Source: Molanna angustata (taxonomy: Eukaryota > Arthropoda > Insecta > Trichoptera > Molannidae). From it: DNA of 64,000 bases. The notes below the pieces were generated by a model. It did not search any database. It saw only the letters and a list, made by a program, of their open reading frames with translations, and was not told the origin of the DNA. The DNA lies in contig OY754982.1 in the NCBI GenBank assembly GCA_963576475.1, forward strand, positions 10,442,546-10,506,545, written 5' to 3'. Positions 1-12,640 of this stretch are shown in pieces. The translations under genes and the position numbers were made by a program. Numbering within the stretch: the stretch's first letter is position 1; each line of letters starts with the position of its first letter.

Positions 1-120
1 TTCTCCAAAATACCCTTATCATCTAACGGACCTCTTATATTATGTCGGTATTACAACAAAAAAATCCTCCTTAAACGCTTAACGATATTACAGGTCATAG
101 TTTCGTAGCACTTCACTTGA

Positions 121-395
121 GATATATACAATTTTTTTGGGTGAAATTCTTGGTAAGGGAACCATAAACAATATGATTTACGTTTAGTGTTTATTCGAAA
201 CATATGTATGGACACTTTTTCAAATCATGTTGAAGTTTCGATCTGTGGAGGTTAAAAAAACAGAAGTTGCTCATAAAACATCAATGGTATTTTAATTAGT
301 TTTAAAAAATATAGGTATTAACATAAAAATGTTTATTTTTTTAAATGAAAATGTCCTTGTTAAACAAGTACATATACAAACATTTTCCTACATTC
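121..395 (+). repeat. Unclassified interspersed repeat R1, copy 1
   Basis: Near-identical to 2629-2839 in direct orientation; this copy holds about 59 extra bases in the middle. A third, short piece lies at 52453-52503. The shared right end carries the small palindrome CTTGTTAAACAAG followed by TACATATACAAACAT. No coding capacity is visible. It could be a non-autonomous transposon; its class is unknown. Confidence 0.8.
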
Positions 396-402
396 CCTGG
401 TC

Positions 403-470
403 AACGAAATCGGTTGAGGCATGATTTCAACTCGCAACCACTGGATTCCCACTGGATCTGCCGATCGACC
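403..470 (-). mobile_element. SINE-B fragment (tRNA-like head), copy 1
   Basis: Read on the minus strand this resembles the second half of a tRNA-like head (aatccagtggttgcgagttg) and ends in a segment like cgatttcgtt. The same block recurs at 38265-38347, also on the minus strand. It differs from the SINE-A family at 27327. The A-box half is degraded, so it is a relic and not a tRNA gene. Confidence 0.45.
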
Positions 471-1118
471 AATCTTAAGGTTGTTTTGGTAAAAAAAAAG
501 GTTTAATTACTTTTCACAGATCAATCGTTTCGTCTGGTAAGAGTTTTTTCTATGTTTTTTTCGTTGTTTTTTATAATATAACACTGTACATTATAATTAC
601 ATACTCGTACTAGATAAATAGTTTTACAATCTTATTAACGCTGCGTTATTTGCTAAAATCAGAAGTCCTTGTCTGTGTTGCATGTATTTGCGATGTCCGC
701 ATTTATTATATTTTAATTGAATACCGTTATTATTAATATTGTTTTTTTTTGTTTTGTTTTATTTCTAGACCAAGTAAGTATCTATATTGGCGTGTCCGCC
801 CGTGCGGAGGCTCGTTTGAACGATTTCACCTGCGTAGGAATAATAGGTTTAATATTATTATGGAGATGCTGGAGAATAAATGTTATAATCAATCAATAAT
901 AACATACATTCTGCATCTTATTTGTCGATTCAATCAATTTATAGGGGAAATTATACCGTTACGTTTCCTCGTTATTCTACCGACTGAATTCATTGCTCGA
1001 ACACTAAGCCAAAGCGACCGATGTTAAGGCGCGGCTCTACTAAAATATAAAACTTAATTTTAGTTCATACGAATTTGTGTAGTGTACAAAATACACTTAT
1101 TACTTTTCTGCAAATATA
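471..1118. other. Unassigned AT-rich stretch
   Basis: No recognised gene or repeat. A 60-codon frame at 717-899 has no recognisable motif and is probably chance. Confidence 0.5.
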
Positions 1119-1231
1119 TGGATCTGTGAGAATATTATTATCAGAAGTCTTCAGAGAGTGGTAACTTGTTATTGAGTACGTGTTAGATTAATATTTGACG
1201 TACATAGTACCTGTTAGCTTACCGAGAAGCA
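1119..1231 (+). mobile_element. SINE-A, 5'-truncated copy
   Basis: Matches the body of the complete SINE at 27327-27553, from ggatctgtgag through aacttgttattg to accgagaagc. The tRNA-derived head is missing, which suggests incomplete reverse transcription or later loss. About 300 bases on either side hold nothing recognisable. Confidence 0.75.
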
Positions 1232-1570
1232 TACAATATACAATAGGTATATCGCACTCACCGCTGTGGTTGAATATTTGTTATTTGACGTGTGTGCTGC
1301 CTCTCCAATTTTTAATTCGTATCTGAAAAAAAATATTTCTGTCTTAATTTTAATTTCGATGAACATCAATAGTGAAATGCTTAAATTTTTATTGTAAAAA
1401 AAACCGTATCAAGAAGTAATACTACATGCGTACGTAAAAATTGTTCATAATCAAATAAAAAGTGACATTGTAGGTACGTGTAAATGACAATAAGTCCATA
1501 TTTTTCTCGTATTAAATAACCATAACAATATTATTTGTTGTTGCTCTTATTAGACTAGAGTAGAATATAT

Positions 1571-1772
1571 CAATATGTCCTATTCTGATTCGTTTCAGAG
1601 TAAGAAAACGTCTGCAACCAACTGGCGACCGTGGATAAAAGGATTTTATCCGCACGGTGTGACGTAATGAGTCTCGTATAAATGCAGTCTCGTATAAAAC
1701 TTTTTGACATTTTTCATGTACCTACTAAAATTCAGAGGGATAAATTTGGACGAATCAGAATAGGACATATTG
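1571..1772. mobile_element. MITE with perfect 23-bp terminal inverted repeats
   Basis: Bases 1571-1593 and 1750-1772 are exact reverse complements (23 of 23). The interior contains a hairpin around GGATAAAAGGATTTTATCC. TAT lies on both sides, so a TA-type target duplication is possible. There is no transposase, so it is non-autonomous. A related copy lies at 37004-37130. Confidence 0.85.
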
Positions 1773-2628
1773 TATGCTTTAACGTAATATGAAGAGTCTT
1801 TTCGGCCGTCAATACTTTCATTTTGTGCGAACCGAGAACTCAAAGTTTCGTTCAATTCGTAAGTGCTCGCGAACGTACTTTTAGTCCGAACGTGCCCCAC
1901 AGCAGCGGTGCTGTGGTCGCTTTAGATATATCGACTATTAGTGGAAGGTGGATCGCTGATGCAATTGAACATAATAAAATAATCGCAAAGTATTTCCCGT
2001 GGGTACTTGTATGGAACTGGTTCTGCTAATACATCTTGATCCAGACCCGCTCGCTGTAGGCTTCGCCTCGCAGAATGATCCAGAAAGGTTCTCTAACGAC
2101 CAACCTACATACATAACCTAATGTATTTTGTATTATGCTCAGTGTTTTATAATATGATATATCTGTTTTGCAAGTGCAAAGATTCGTGTTCGCTACGTTT
2201 TATTGTTGCGTCGTTTAAATTCTCTCATTGTCTGACATACAGTTTTGTTTTGTTGCTTGATTTATTCTGTTTGTTCAAGGATTACAAGGATGATGGCTAG
2301 GTTACCTAGAGTTGTATTATGTTGATCAAAATGCATTGTTTGTTCTCTCTAAGCTATGACATACGATAAACATGCTACATGATTCTGTATTTTATACCTT
2401 TCGTCGCCTTTTCGAATAATATGTTTTGTGAAAGAATCTTTATTTTTAAAATAATGCACGATCTCAAATATGACACTGATAGGTACCAGTTCTGTGAAAA
2501 TTGGGTATTCTTTCGAATGTGTTCATATTTTATTATTTATTTGTATTTTTTTTTTTGAGAATATGCTTTATTTACCTTCTTTAGTAACAAACAATATAGT
2601 AAAAATGTAATTTTTTGCTTATATTTCA
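1773..2628. other. Unassigned stretch
   Basis: No recognised gene or repeat. A slightly GC-richer part is at 1800-2100; an open frame at 1823-2029 shows no motif. Confidence 0.4.
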
Positions 2629-2839
2629 GATATATACAATTTTTTTGGGTGAAATTCTTGGTAAAGGAACAAATCATGTTGAAGTTTCGATCTGTGGAGG
2701 TTAAAAAAACACTAGTTGCTCATAAAACATCAATGGTATTTTAAGTAGTTTTAAAAAATATAGGTATTAACATAAAAATGTTTTTTTTTAATGAAAATGT
2801 CCTTGTTAAACAAGTACATATACAAACATCTTCCTACAT
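2629..2839 (+). repeat. Unclassified interspersed repeat R1, copy 2
   Basis: Direct repeat of 121-395 with only scattered substitutions and one deletion of about 59 bases. The two copies are 2.5 kb apart, so they arose either by a recent local duplication or by two transpositions. Confidence 0.8.
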
Positions 2840-5800
2840 GGTATTTCATTCCTTGCATCCTCATAGAGTATATGTGATGCAGAAAGCTTTAGATTCACAC
2901 CGGTCTCTTCTCTGATGAAGTGAACTGTCACTTGGTATCTCAATCCTTCCATAACCATTTATTTTATGTTACAATCAGTATTCTGTGCATGTTGGTAGAA
3001 TAGAGTGTTGCTGAGAGTTTCTGTTGGATGCTGGGGAATAAATGATCTCAAGAGAAGCGGCAATGCGTTGAGATAACAGATGCACCCTCAACACGCGCAA
3101 ATGTTGTATCTTTATTTGAGACATTCTCTGGCTGCGCACGCATATGACAGTTACATAGTCAATTCCTATCTTTAATGTGCCTGCATTACCTTCAGTGATA
3201 ATATAATAACAATTTGTCTACAGTTTTGCAATATGCTCAAGTGTTTCGGAGAGCTTCAGAGATAACTTTAAGTGAAACTATAGATAAATCTACTCTGCTC
3301 ATAAATAATATTGTTGAATATGCATTACATTATTTTTTTTAAATCTTATTGTGTACTAAATAGGTACCTATGTATTGAAGCGGAGAGTCAGATTTTTGTT
3401 TGGTATTTAATTCTGTTTTCTTAATCATAAAGCCTAATAGCTTGTGAGAAAGACAGGAATCCTTATGTTTTTCGAAAATAAATTTGATATTATATTCTTC
3501 AAGTATTGATGTTTATTTTATAAGTATTGTTTTTTTTCATACCCATAATATTAGGTTATTTAGACATGACGATCACTGAACTCTTTTTATTAGGTTTTTT
3601 TGTGTTATTTTGTTATCGGAAAACATGTTTAAGAAAAAAATATTTCCCCTTGTAGCTGTATTTTTATGATTGTCGTAAATATATTTTTTTGTTTGCTCAC
3701 AAAATTCTCACACATGTGTGTCGAGTTCCCAAACTGATTTGGATTTGTATGTATATGGTATACTAATAAGACTTTTTCTTTGTTTCAGGTATGGATTGAT
3801 ACGGGTACTATTTTGTCATAGTGACATTTTGAGACTGCTATGAGCTGTTTGTGAGTATGTATGAATTTTAATAAGCATCGATTTGTTGGATAGTTTTGAT
3901 GTTGTAAGAGATGAACGAGTATCAGGCGATCATAAAACGCCAGTGGTCATTAAGCTTTGGCTCCCAGGTCATGCCTCCTCTAGGCGCATCAACTACTACT
4001 ACAACATAGACTCTTGAGATTTTCCATACAAAACACGAATAATAAATGAGTACTATATCATTACACGTGATATATGTTGCTATTAAATTGACAGTGTATT
4101 ACGTCTAACAGTTTGCCGGCATTCTTTTCGGGCACACTTTTGATTTATACAGAGCGATATTTATAGCGTCCTGCGCTCCGTGAACATTTAATTGAATAAC
4201 GCCCGAAATGATTGAATACCATTTGTGTAAGAGACTCATTTCCATATAAATTTAATTCATCACTAATTTGTGTGTTCGTGTGTATGATTTTATGGCATTC
4301 TGTGAACAGTTTACATAGCCATCGATTTAACCGTTATTGCAACAGATACCTACGTAGGTTCGTATGCAAATTGATCTCTAGTATCATTCCTGTTCTCTTG
4401 ATACATCTCATTTTCAGTGCTATCGATGATTTCAATATATTCATCAAATAAAATAAGCTTTATTATAATTAAACTAAAACAAGGAAACGTTTTAGAGTCG
4501 ATAGCGAGTGTTTAAATGCATATCTTAATGTTGATTGCATGCATCTATTGAGCGTTCGCTCAAATGGAATAATATTTAGTCATTTTAAATGACAAAGGTT
4601 TATTAAATTAAATTGAGTTAAAATTATTGAAATAGTAATGATCGAAAATTAATAATGCAGATGTATTTGCAAAATCTTTATGTTGGCACAATTAAGTATC
4701 AATTTATTCTAGGGAATTATAGTCTATGAATACGCACATTTCTTCGTTTAGGACATTCAGCGCGAATTGTCATAATATAGCCACAAAATAGATTGCATAA
4801 TTAGAGGACAAAAGTAACGGATTCTGCTGCTGATTTTGGAGCTAAATATATTGGATTGTCGACGAGGTATAAGCTGAAATCTTAGCCGAGGAATATCAGC
4901 GAGTGTCGGACAATTTAGCGCAAAATTGGTAGATCACAAGTAATATATTACGTAATACAAAAAGAAGAAGATTAATTATTTAAATTTAATGATATGAAAT
5001 ACGCATTAATGTAATGTGATCGTATACATTAATTCAAGATGATGAGTTCGTTTTGGTGTTTATTCAGACAATAATTACAGGTATAAGATACCTACATATT
5101 ATATGATCTCATTAATGAATTTGTTATTATTACGTGCATAATATTCTCAGAAGTCTCCTTCACACTTCCCAAGATGTCTGTTTGTACTTCGATGTTAACA
5201 CTAACATTGGTCCGTTCCGACGGAATCCAAAGGTTAATTTGCCTCTGCGACCGAGCAGAGAGCACTTAGCGCTGGGTATGCCGCCTGTAATATTTTGTGA
5301 TATCTTCTCGCTACTCGATAAATCTTGACGTCCCAGGGTACATTCGTCCATTTGTATTCATTTGACACGCCCGTCGAGCCACACTGCCTTGATGTTTATA
5401 TTTTTATTTATTTATTTAGGTTAATTACATTTCAAATTTTAAATATTCAAACACGAAACGCGGAGAGTCACGACTCGCGAATTACGATCGATCGAAGCCG
5501 TCTCTCTCATTTGCTCCTCTGTCTCTTTCTTTCTTCCTTGTACCTAGATTATTTTTGTACCTATCAATTCAAGCCTTATGAATAGCAATCTCAACAGGGC
5601 CTCACTGTTAATTTTTGATACTGCACCATGAGAAATCTTTTATGGTGGATTTTATGTTGGAAATGCACATTTTTTACAATACAGAAATGCATGTGTTTCA
5701 CGATTTACAGAGGTTGAAGTTGTCGCCAAATAACTTGAACTTGTAACCGAGAAGGGGGGCGACTTGAACGTAAACCAACGAAGCAACAATACACAAATTT

Positions 5801-6765
5801 GCGCTCTGCGCAACCGAAAGCTCGTTCAAAATGATTGGCGAAAATTATACTTTGTTGTGATCGTCTGTATTCTGTTAGTGATAATACGTTAGACATAATG
5901 TACATGGGTCAGTTTTTCACCAGAGAAGAATTTTATTCAACTTTAATTCTTTTTCGAATAAAAACTCTGGTTTTAAAAAACCTGCTTTCCAAAAAAACAA
6001 TGATGTGTCTTATTCTGAAGAAGAATCCCACAGTGTTTCATTGTTTATTGCAAATGCCACTGACCTGTGCTATTTTAACAAAAACCTTCATCAGATTTTT
6101 TATTTAACGATGACGGTCAGTGTCATATATAACAAAAATTGAACATTTATGTTAATCATCTGTGTTTTTTATTTCTTTGTGATTAACCAAGAAGTGATCT
6201 TTGAAAAAATATTCAAAAAGCTGCATCTATAGATATGATAAAATAAATCATGTCTCTCAGATAACATAAATGTTCCACGTAATGATTTTATATTATATTG
6301 ATTTATTTATTGTGTTTCCAATAAATTTTATAAGTGCGGTTCTGTTAAGATGCAAATAAAAATCGATCATCGGTTATGATGGAAGTATTGCCACGGACCC
6401 ATTCGTTCATTCAGATTTGTTTGATGCTGTTCCAATAGAATTTATATCCTCTATAAATCCTAGACTGACATTCCTGCATCCGGTTAATGTTATTTTCTCA
6501 CATTTTTTGTTGTTGCTTTTATTTATAAACGTGTTTTATTAGTTATTCTCGATCATTGGCCATATACATAGAAGATTGGATGATTGCAAGAAATCAATGT
6601 CAATCTTAACTTCGTTTTCTTAATTAGATTCCTAGTTGGAAGTGTTGCTGTTTTGGTTAAATTCATTTCAGTGTTTCTAAATAGAATCATCTGATTTACG
6701 ACTATTTCAATGCGAGATTTTTGTACTGCGAATACTACACACAAATATGTAAGTATTTTTTTACG
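2840..6765. other. Unassigned stretch with two GC-richer patches
   Basis: No gene is supported. Patches at about 3900-4020 and 5150-5400 are richer in GC than their surroundings. The second has an open frame of 64 codons (5134-5328), with no motif I recognise and no convincing splice signals. Conserved non-coding sequence or decayed repeat are the alternatives. Confidence 0.35.
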
Positions 6766-7215
6766 CCGGAATTCAACCCTCTATTCCCAAAAAAAACTTG
6801 GTTTCAGGGAAAGTGACTCTCTAGGGGGGACATATCTTGTATTACACGTATGAGAATTGGCCATTGCCTTGTTGTTTCCCACCTTTACAAAATCAATGCA
6901 ATTAACAGTCCAGTTTGTGAGAGTGGTCAAGAGGAGACTCTTGACCATTTATTTTTCAATTGCTTCGACCGTATATCTTCCAACAATTATTTTATTTTAA
7001 TCTGGTTAAATAACTTGCGTATCCTCTATCAATATGTCATATATAATGTCTATTCAAAATTTTAAATTAACAAACATTATTACTTAACTTCTTAATGTCA
7101 AATAACATCCAACTTTAATTAATTTAATTTCAACAAATTCAATCGAATTATGATATTTTCACCTAGGCAAAAAGCACTCTCTGTAGGGTGAATTGCCAGT
7201 AAACAAAAAAAAAAT
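6766..7215 (+). mobile_element. LINE 3' end, C-terminal zinc-knuckle region and 3' UTR (family L, copy 1)
   Basis: A 5'-truncated non-LTR retrotransposon. The first part reads IQPSIPKKTWFQ, then the frame shifts. From about 6846 it reads RMRIGH, SHLYKI and then a C..G.EETLDHLFFNC zinc-knuckle-like motif. This arrangement closes the ORF2 protein in Jockey/I-group LINEs. The 3' UTR ends in gtagggtgaattgcc and a short poly(A) at about 7205-7213. The copy at 60511-61250 shares both the protein motif and this UTR end. Frameshift and stops make it dead. Clade assignment is from remembered motifs. Confidence 0.75.
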
Positions 7216-7394
7216 GTAGGTAAGTACTTTTTATAAAGCCTAAATAAATTTATGTGTTTTTTTTTAAATAAAATGCGTTTACCATTTTAGATATCTTTAT
7301 TTGCGTAGGCGTAGGCCTTTCGTTGGAATTGAGTCATTAAATTAATCCTTAATTAGCTCATTAGTAAAAATATATAAGGCTTAATTGCTTCTCT

Positions 7395-7740
7395 GTATTG
7401 AAATGTAGTTGACATTTCGTATCAAGCTATCATGAGACCAAAATAAAGACATTGGTTTTTTCGTCATTATATTATGTGTCGGTGATGCTATTCTTTGAAT
7501 AATTACCATATCATTATTACCTTGACATTATCCTTGACGCACTCCAGAGCTGAATTAATACAATCAAGTAGAAATGTATCGAGTTATCGGGAGACCAGAA
7601 TGAAGACGTCGGTTCCTTCCCATTTCTTCATTATTATATAAGTCGTCGATGTTATTCTTTGAATAATGACCATCATTATCCTTGACGCACTCCAGAGTTG
7701 AATTAATACAATCAAGTTGAAATGTATCGAAGAACATTAA
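7395..7740 (+). repeat. Local tandem duplication, about 165-bp unit, two copies
   Basis: Two diverged units follow each other directly. Both contain gagaccaaaataaagac or gagaccagaatgaagac, then ttctttgaataat, then ccttgacgcactccagag and aattaatacaatcaagt. The unit has no coding sense. Confidence 0.7.
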
Positions 7741-9235
7741 GGTTATTTCGGTCAATGGCTTCCGTCGGAGAGGGTCTCCTAATAAGATTAAGTGATTTTT
7801 TGACCATGAATAATTGTGGATTCGAATGATGAAGACTTCTCACGTTTATATTAATGTTAACCAGATAAAATCACAAAATGGAAGAACGGCAACATTATTA
7901 TATTTGTCTAATTGCTTATATCCATCGGTTTATTATGTCCATGCCTATCTGTTTTGACAGGTCTATTATTATTTTTCGTTCTTAAAGTACAGAGTTTTGT
8001 ATGGACGGACATACTCTGGGATTATCTACTTCATAGTACATAAGTACCTTTAATTTAAGTAAGGTTAACTCTGTATTCATGCATAGTGTTAATGAAAATA
8101 TAATAAGATGAGCAATGACGGAAAGAGGAGGGTTTGAAACCTACTTAAAATGGCGGTCCAACTGGCTGAAAGTAGTACTTGGATGTGGAGGAGTTGGAAA
8201 CGAGTGAAAGCAGATGAAAGAGGCCTTAGCAGTGAATATTAGTCTTAGGAAATGGGTGTTGATTGTAAAATTGACATAATTGAAAACAAAATTAAATTAA
8301 AGTCCAACCTTAAATATCTGTCAAATTTTCGGTGCTCACTGAATGCATCGTTCAAATCTTGAACATAAAATCCATCAATATCAACGTTTTCGTAAATAAA
8401 TGCGTTGCAATAAATATTTACCGGGCCATGTTTTTTTGTGAACGTGTCTGTTTCGAATTTAACTATGCAGCGAATGCCTTTGTATTTACTTGAAGGAATA
8501 TTGGGTTTTATTAATTTGAGTTTCGATTAGATAACTTGTGTCGGTGTGTCCTTTTCCATTCGGTCGTATTTCATTTTATCTTGTTTGTCTTCATTCGTTT
8601 CTGTTCTCCTAAGTGACCGACTTGTCCTGTGTGACTTTTGTCGCCGTTATCGGCTGCCACTGTACTATAATGAAGACGAAAATAAATAACACCCTCTTTG
8701 TACCGTATACTCGCTTATCTCGGAGCTTATTTATTGATTCGCCCAAAGTAGTCGCTTCGGTTACTTAATAATGTTAATGTACTGTTATGCTACCCCGATT
8801 CTTTCATTAGCTACTTAGGGTTTTGTTTGAATTATTTTATAGTTTTTACAGTCTATTTTTATTTCGAATGATGATTTTAAGACTAATATTGTAATGGTTA
8901 GAAGATAATATCCAGATAATTTTTTTATCTATTTTTATGTATCCTTTGTACATGATATAATCAAATATTATGTACACTGGCAGGCTTATTACCAATAGGC
9001 AATTTCTCGCAACCAACCAACCAAATATATTTTGCCTTTTATAAAATCTAATATTATTAAGTAATAAACACTAAGATAGATGTAAATATAGTGAATATCT
9101 TCTTGTTTTCGTTCAAGCGACATAGAATTTCACCAATAATAAACAAAAAGTAGCAATCACTGACCAAGAATCTAGTCCAACTGTCAAGAGAATTTATTTA
9201 TGTTAATGAATCGACAGTATTAAGCCAAGACTATG
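7741..9235. other. Unassigned stretch
   Basis: No recognised gene or repeat. The part at 8130-8270 is purine-rich and looks like decayed repeat, but I cannot name a family. Confidence 0.35.
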
Positions 9236-10146
9236 AAGCAACATTTTGATGGTGTAGTGGAATTTTCACATGGAAAAAAACACCAAATTAGAGGCTTCGT
9301 AGCATATATACATGGATTAATTCAGAATTTGGAGTGGAGAGTTTAATGTGTTTTGTGTGTGTGTGTCTAACTTTTGATCCGCTTGATGCACAGATCCCGA
9401 ATTCTCGATAAATATAGAAAAAATAGACGTACAAAACTTAACACTATGAATTTAGAATTTTGAGGTTAACAACCTTTGAAATTTCATTTTTTTAAAAATA
9501 TCTCAAAAACCAACATTAAAATAAGATATTTTGAAATATTCAATAAGTTGTATATATTCAATAAGTGTTGGATACAGAGAGAAGGGAATATTCGCCACCT
9601 ACCTGGTGACGAATTTCATCCATCTTCTGGGAGGTCGTCACGGAAGGCACTCACTATATCTCTTGTATCACAACACAAAATATTGATGAAAGACACACCA
9701 CTTCCAAACACGGTTTGGTTATATTAAAAGGGCGCACGGCGCGTAGTATTTAGTTGATCAACACGAAAGGACACGAAATATGTAGGTATATTTCGAGCAT
9801 ATTTAAACTAATTTTACTTCTTCAACTGTCAGTATTATTATATTTATTTCGTTTGGCATATGGCATATTAAGAAAAGAAAAATAGCACTAGGCACGTTAA
9901 AAGTAAAAGTTTTTTTTTTACTTTCAACTGTCAGTGATGTCACGCCGACGAGTTGTAGACGATTGTATATACAGTTGACTACTCATGTAGGTAGCAATAT
10001 AGGTATTTGGGAGAGGAAAAGGTTGGGAGTGTTTACACATTTACCGAACACATGGATTTTTACATATTCTTACACTATACATAATAATATATACTATCGC
10101 CATCGACAGCTGGATCTCATGTGTTACATGCAACAAGTAATAACAC
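9236..10146 (+). mobile_element. Interspersed family H, copy 1 (possible Helitron-like element)
   Basis: The left part shares aacaccaa.ttagaggctt, a GT run and cttttgatccgct with 43000-43994. The right end shares the block ctatcgccatcgacag, then the small hairpin CATGTgttACATG, then CAAC. Similarity between copies stops just after CAACTAGT. A terminal hairpin before CTAGT without TIRs is reminiscent of Helitron 3' ends, but no Rep/helicase and no clean 5' end are seen, so the class is a guess. The interior at 9480-9960 is poorly conserved. Confidence 0.5.
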
Positions 10147-12359
10147 TTCGTTATTGATTCATAAATAAGTGTTAGCTGGAATACAATTAATTAATGTCGC
10201 TTAGAATCTGTCTGGCGCGCTTAAGAAACAAACGAGTCTTAATGCCACCGTTTGAAAATTCAGTTTTGAAATCTTTAAGGCAGCCACAAAAGGGGTTTTC
10301 AATAGAAATATGTGTGTATGTGTATAAGCGTCTTTCCCGTAGTCGGCTTACATACAACAGCAATCAATGCTGAAATGGGTTCTGTTTTCCTCGACATAAT
10401 TCCTTCCATTCACCGCATAGCTCCGATCCGCGACACGAGCATGACTTTAATCTAGAATTGTCGTATATCATTTAAATACATATATATGTATTATGCCAGG
10501 TTTGAATCATAATTGATATTTATGGTTCCCTAATAGAGGATTTTATTATATAATGAACCCTTATCACGTGTTCGTTTGTGATATTTCATGTACGTCACGC
10601 TACAATCTATTTATTTATTTATTTACATCGTGATGGGTGATATTGAATTCGAATCAGTGAAATCATTCGATCGGGTTTGTGATTTTCACGCAGAAAAGAT
10701 CTATACTGATACATTTTATGTTTTGATGTACTTTATTCATCTTCTTATCACAAGGATTAACAATGTGGGCAATTTGTCTGCTTATAACTCTGATTTAAAA
10801 ATGATACCTTAGTGAACATGTACGATACCAAGATTTTTTGTTCCAAATTCTACGTATGTTATTGGTATCAAGTGATTTTTTTATTCCTAATTTTTGTCAT
10901 GCAAATAAGTATTTCTCCTTGAATTTCGTAGTATTTCTATTTGTACATATATTATGTACCTACCCTACTTAAAATACATATTTTTTTTTATTACAAATAC
11001 CAAAAATTACATAATTTTTGACTAAGAAATAGAACAAATCAATTGGGTTTGTTTGTACAACCTCTGCCCAAGCCATATAACTTTTAATTCTCAATAATTT
11101 CTAATTTATTTCCGTTTTTTTACTGATGTTAATATTGTATTTTTTATTGTTTATTTCTGTTTTGTATAACTTCATTTTAAATCATGCTGTGTAACCACTA
11201 CTTTTTTTATTTTTAAAAGGCTTGAGCTGTGTAAATAAATACATATTCGTTTGCCAAAATAATGTGTGTTTTGTGATGAGTCATAAAATCCAATACTTTC
11301 TGTGGTTTATTTTTTTTATTTGCAATAAGTTTATTCAGAAATGATTAAATATTATGATCATAATTTAATTTCAATGAACACTTCTTTCGGGAGAGCAGTT
11401 GTAATACACTTGTCAATGAGAGAAGTGCTCTCCCAAAACTGGTAGTATTTGCAAATCAACCGTTATTATTTGTAAAAATATAATATAGTTTTTTTTTTGT
11501 ATAGTTTCAAATGAAAAATTTACTTCATCTGATTGCTTGAATATGAATATGAACTGTGGTGACCTTAAATTGATAATATTGAATCAAGCAATCGATATCA
11601 AAAGTTCAAAAAAGTCACTTCATTATACTTTATCTTCTCAAAAAAATCGCTTCGTTTTCGCTTTATAAAACACCAAATTGAAACAAATCCGATGTTATCT
11701 CGTCTCGTTGTTACTAACATTATGTATAGGAATTTAAAAGTTCAAAGTGACGTTGATACGTTTATTCACATAAAACATTTGGTACGAACCTGGAGAATTA
11801 TTACAATTATTCTTATAAGGCAGCTATTTCTCATCCAGACCTAGGCACAATAATGTATTATGTATGTAAAGCGAACGATTTGTTAAAATGCTTTGGACTA
11901 ATGATAATTACAACGGAAATCATTTATTATGTTTAATTTTTTGTTTTGAGTACCTTGATAGATGGCGTGAATGGATTAAAATTGTGTAGATTCATATTTT
12001 TTGATAGAAACCTCTATACATTAAGCATTTATAATAATAATTTTAACCTTCCTCTAGAAGTTCCTTGTTATGTATGCGTGTGTACATAAGGCTGGGCCAT
12101 CCATGTAGAAAGAATATTATTTTTTAAAATAACGCAAAGAAAAGGTCTCAAAAATTCCGCATAAATATTAAGGTTGTAACTGGATTTTTAATTTTCAGAT
12201 TCAATAGTACTTTTGATTCTCTACTGATACTTGAAGCTGGGTCTTGTAGGATGTTTTTTATGGAAAATATGAATTATTGTGGATGTTCGAAATTTCTTGA
12301 TTTATCCAAACTAATATTTTTTTAATGTTGTTGTTATCATCGTTAACAAAAAAACAACT
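10147..12359. other. Unassigned stretch
   Basis: No gene found. Short imperfect hairpins occur at about 11390-11435 (GGGAGAGCA pairing with TGCTCTCCC) and 11527-11592 (GATTGCTTGA pairing with TCAAGCAATC). Otherwise AT-rich, single-copy within the window. Confidence 0.35.
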
Positions 12360-12640
12360 TCTCAAGAGATGGCGTCACAAAAAGGTTTCTTCGTTACTTC
12401 ATAGATAGCAATAGTAAAAATGTCCTTTTTTCAAACGATCTATTTCTCATTATTAAAATATATAGAATTTTCAAAAATTACAGTGATTAGGGAACTCAAT
12501 AAGAAGGCATAATTGGTGAACGTTGCGCAAGCGCATGCAGTGATCACGTTAACCAGCCGATGACAGACCGTAAGGTAGGTGCCTTGAGTTCCTGGTTCTT
12601 CGATAATATTCGAAATTCGTCTCTATTGAGATGCTCAAAA
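12360..12640 (+). repeat. Interspersed family K, copy 1
   Basis: Aligns over most of its length with 41395-41610: agatggcg, then ttaaaatatatagaa, ggaactcaataagaag, gaacgttgcg, and gccttgagttcctggttct. The segment gatcacgttaaccagc and the end tcgtctctattgagat also occur at 31718-31835. Non-coding; class unknown. Confidence 0.7.
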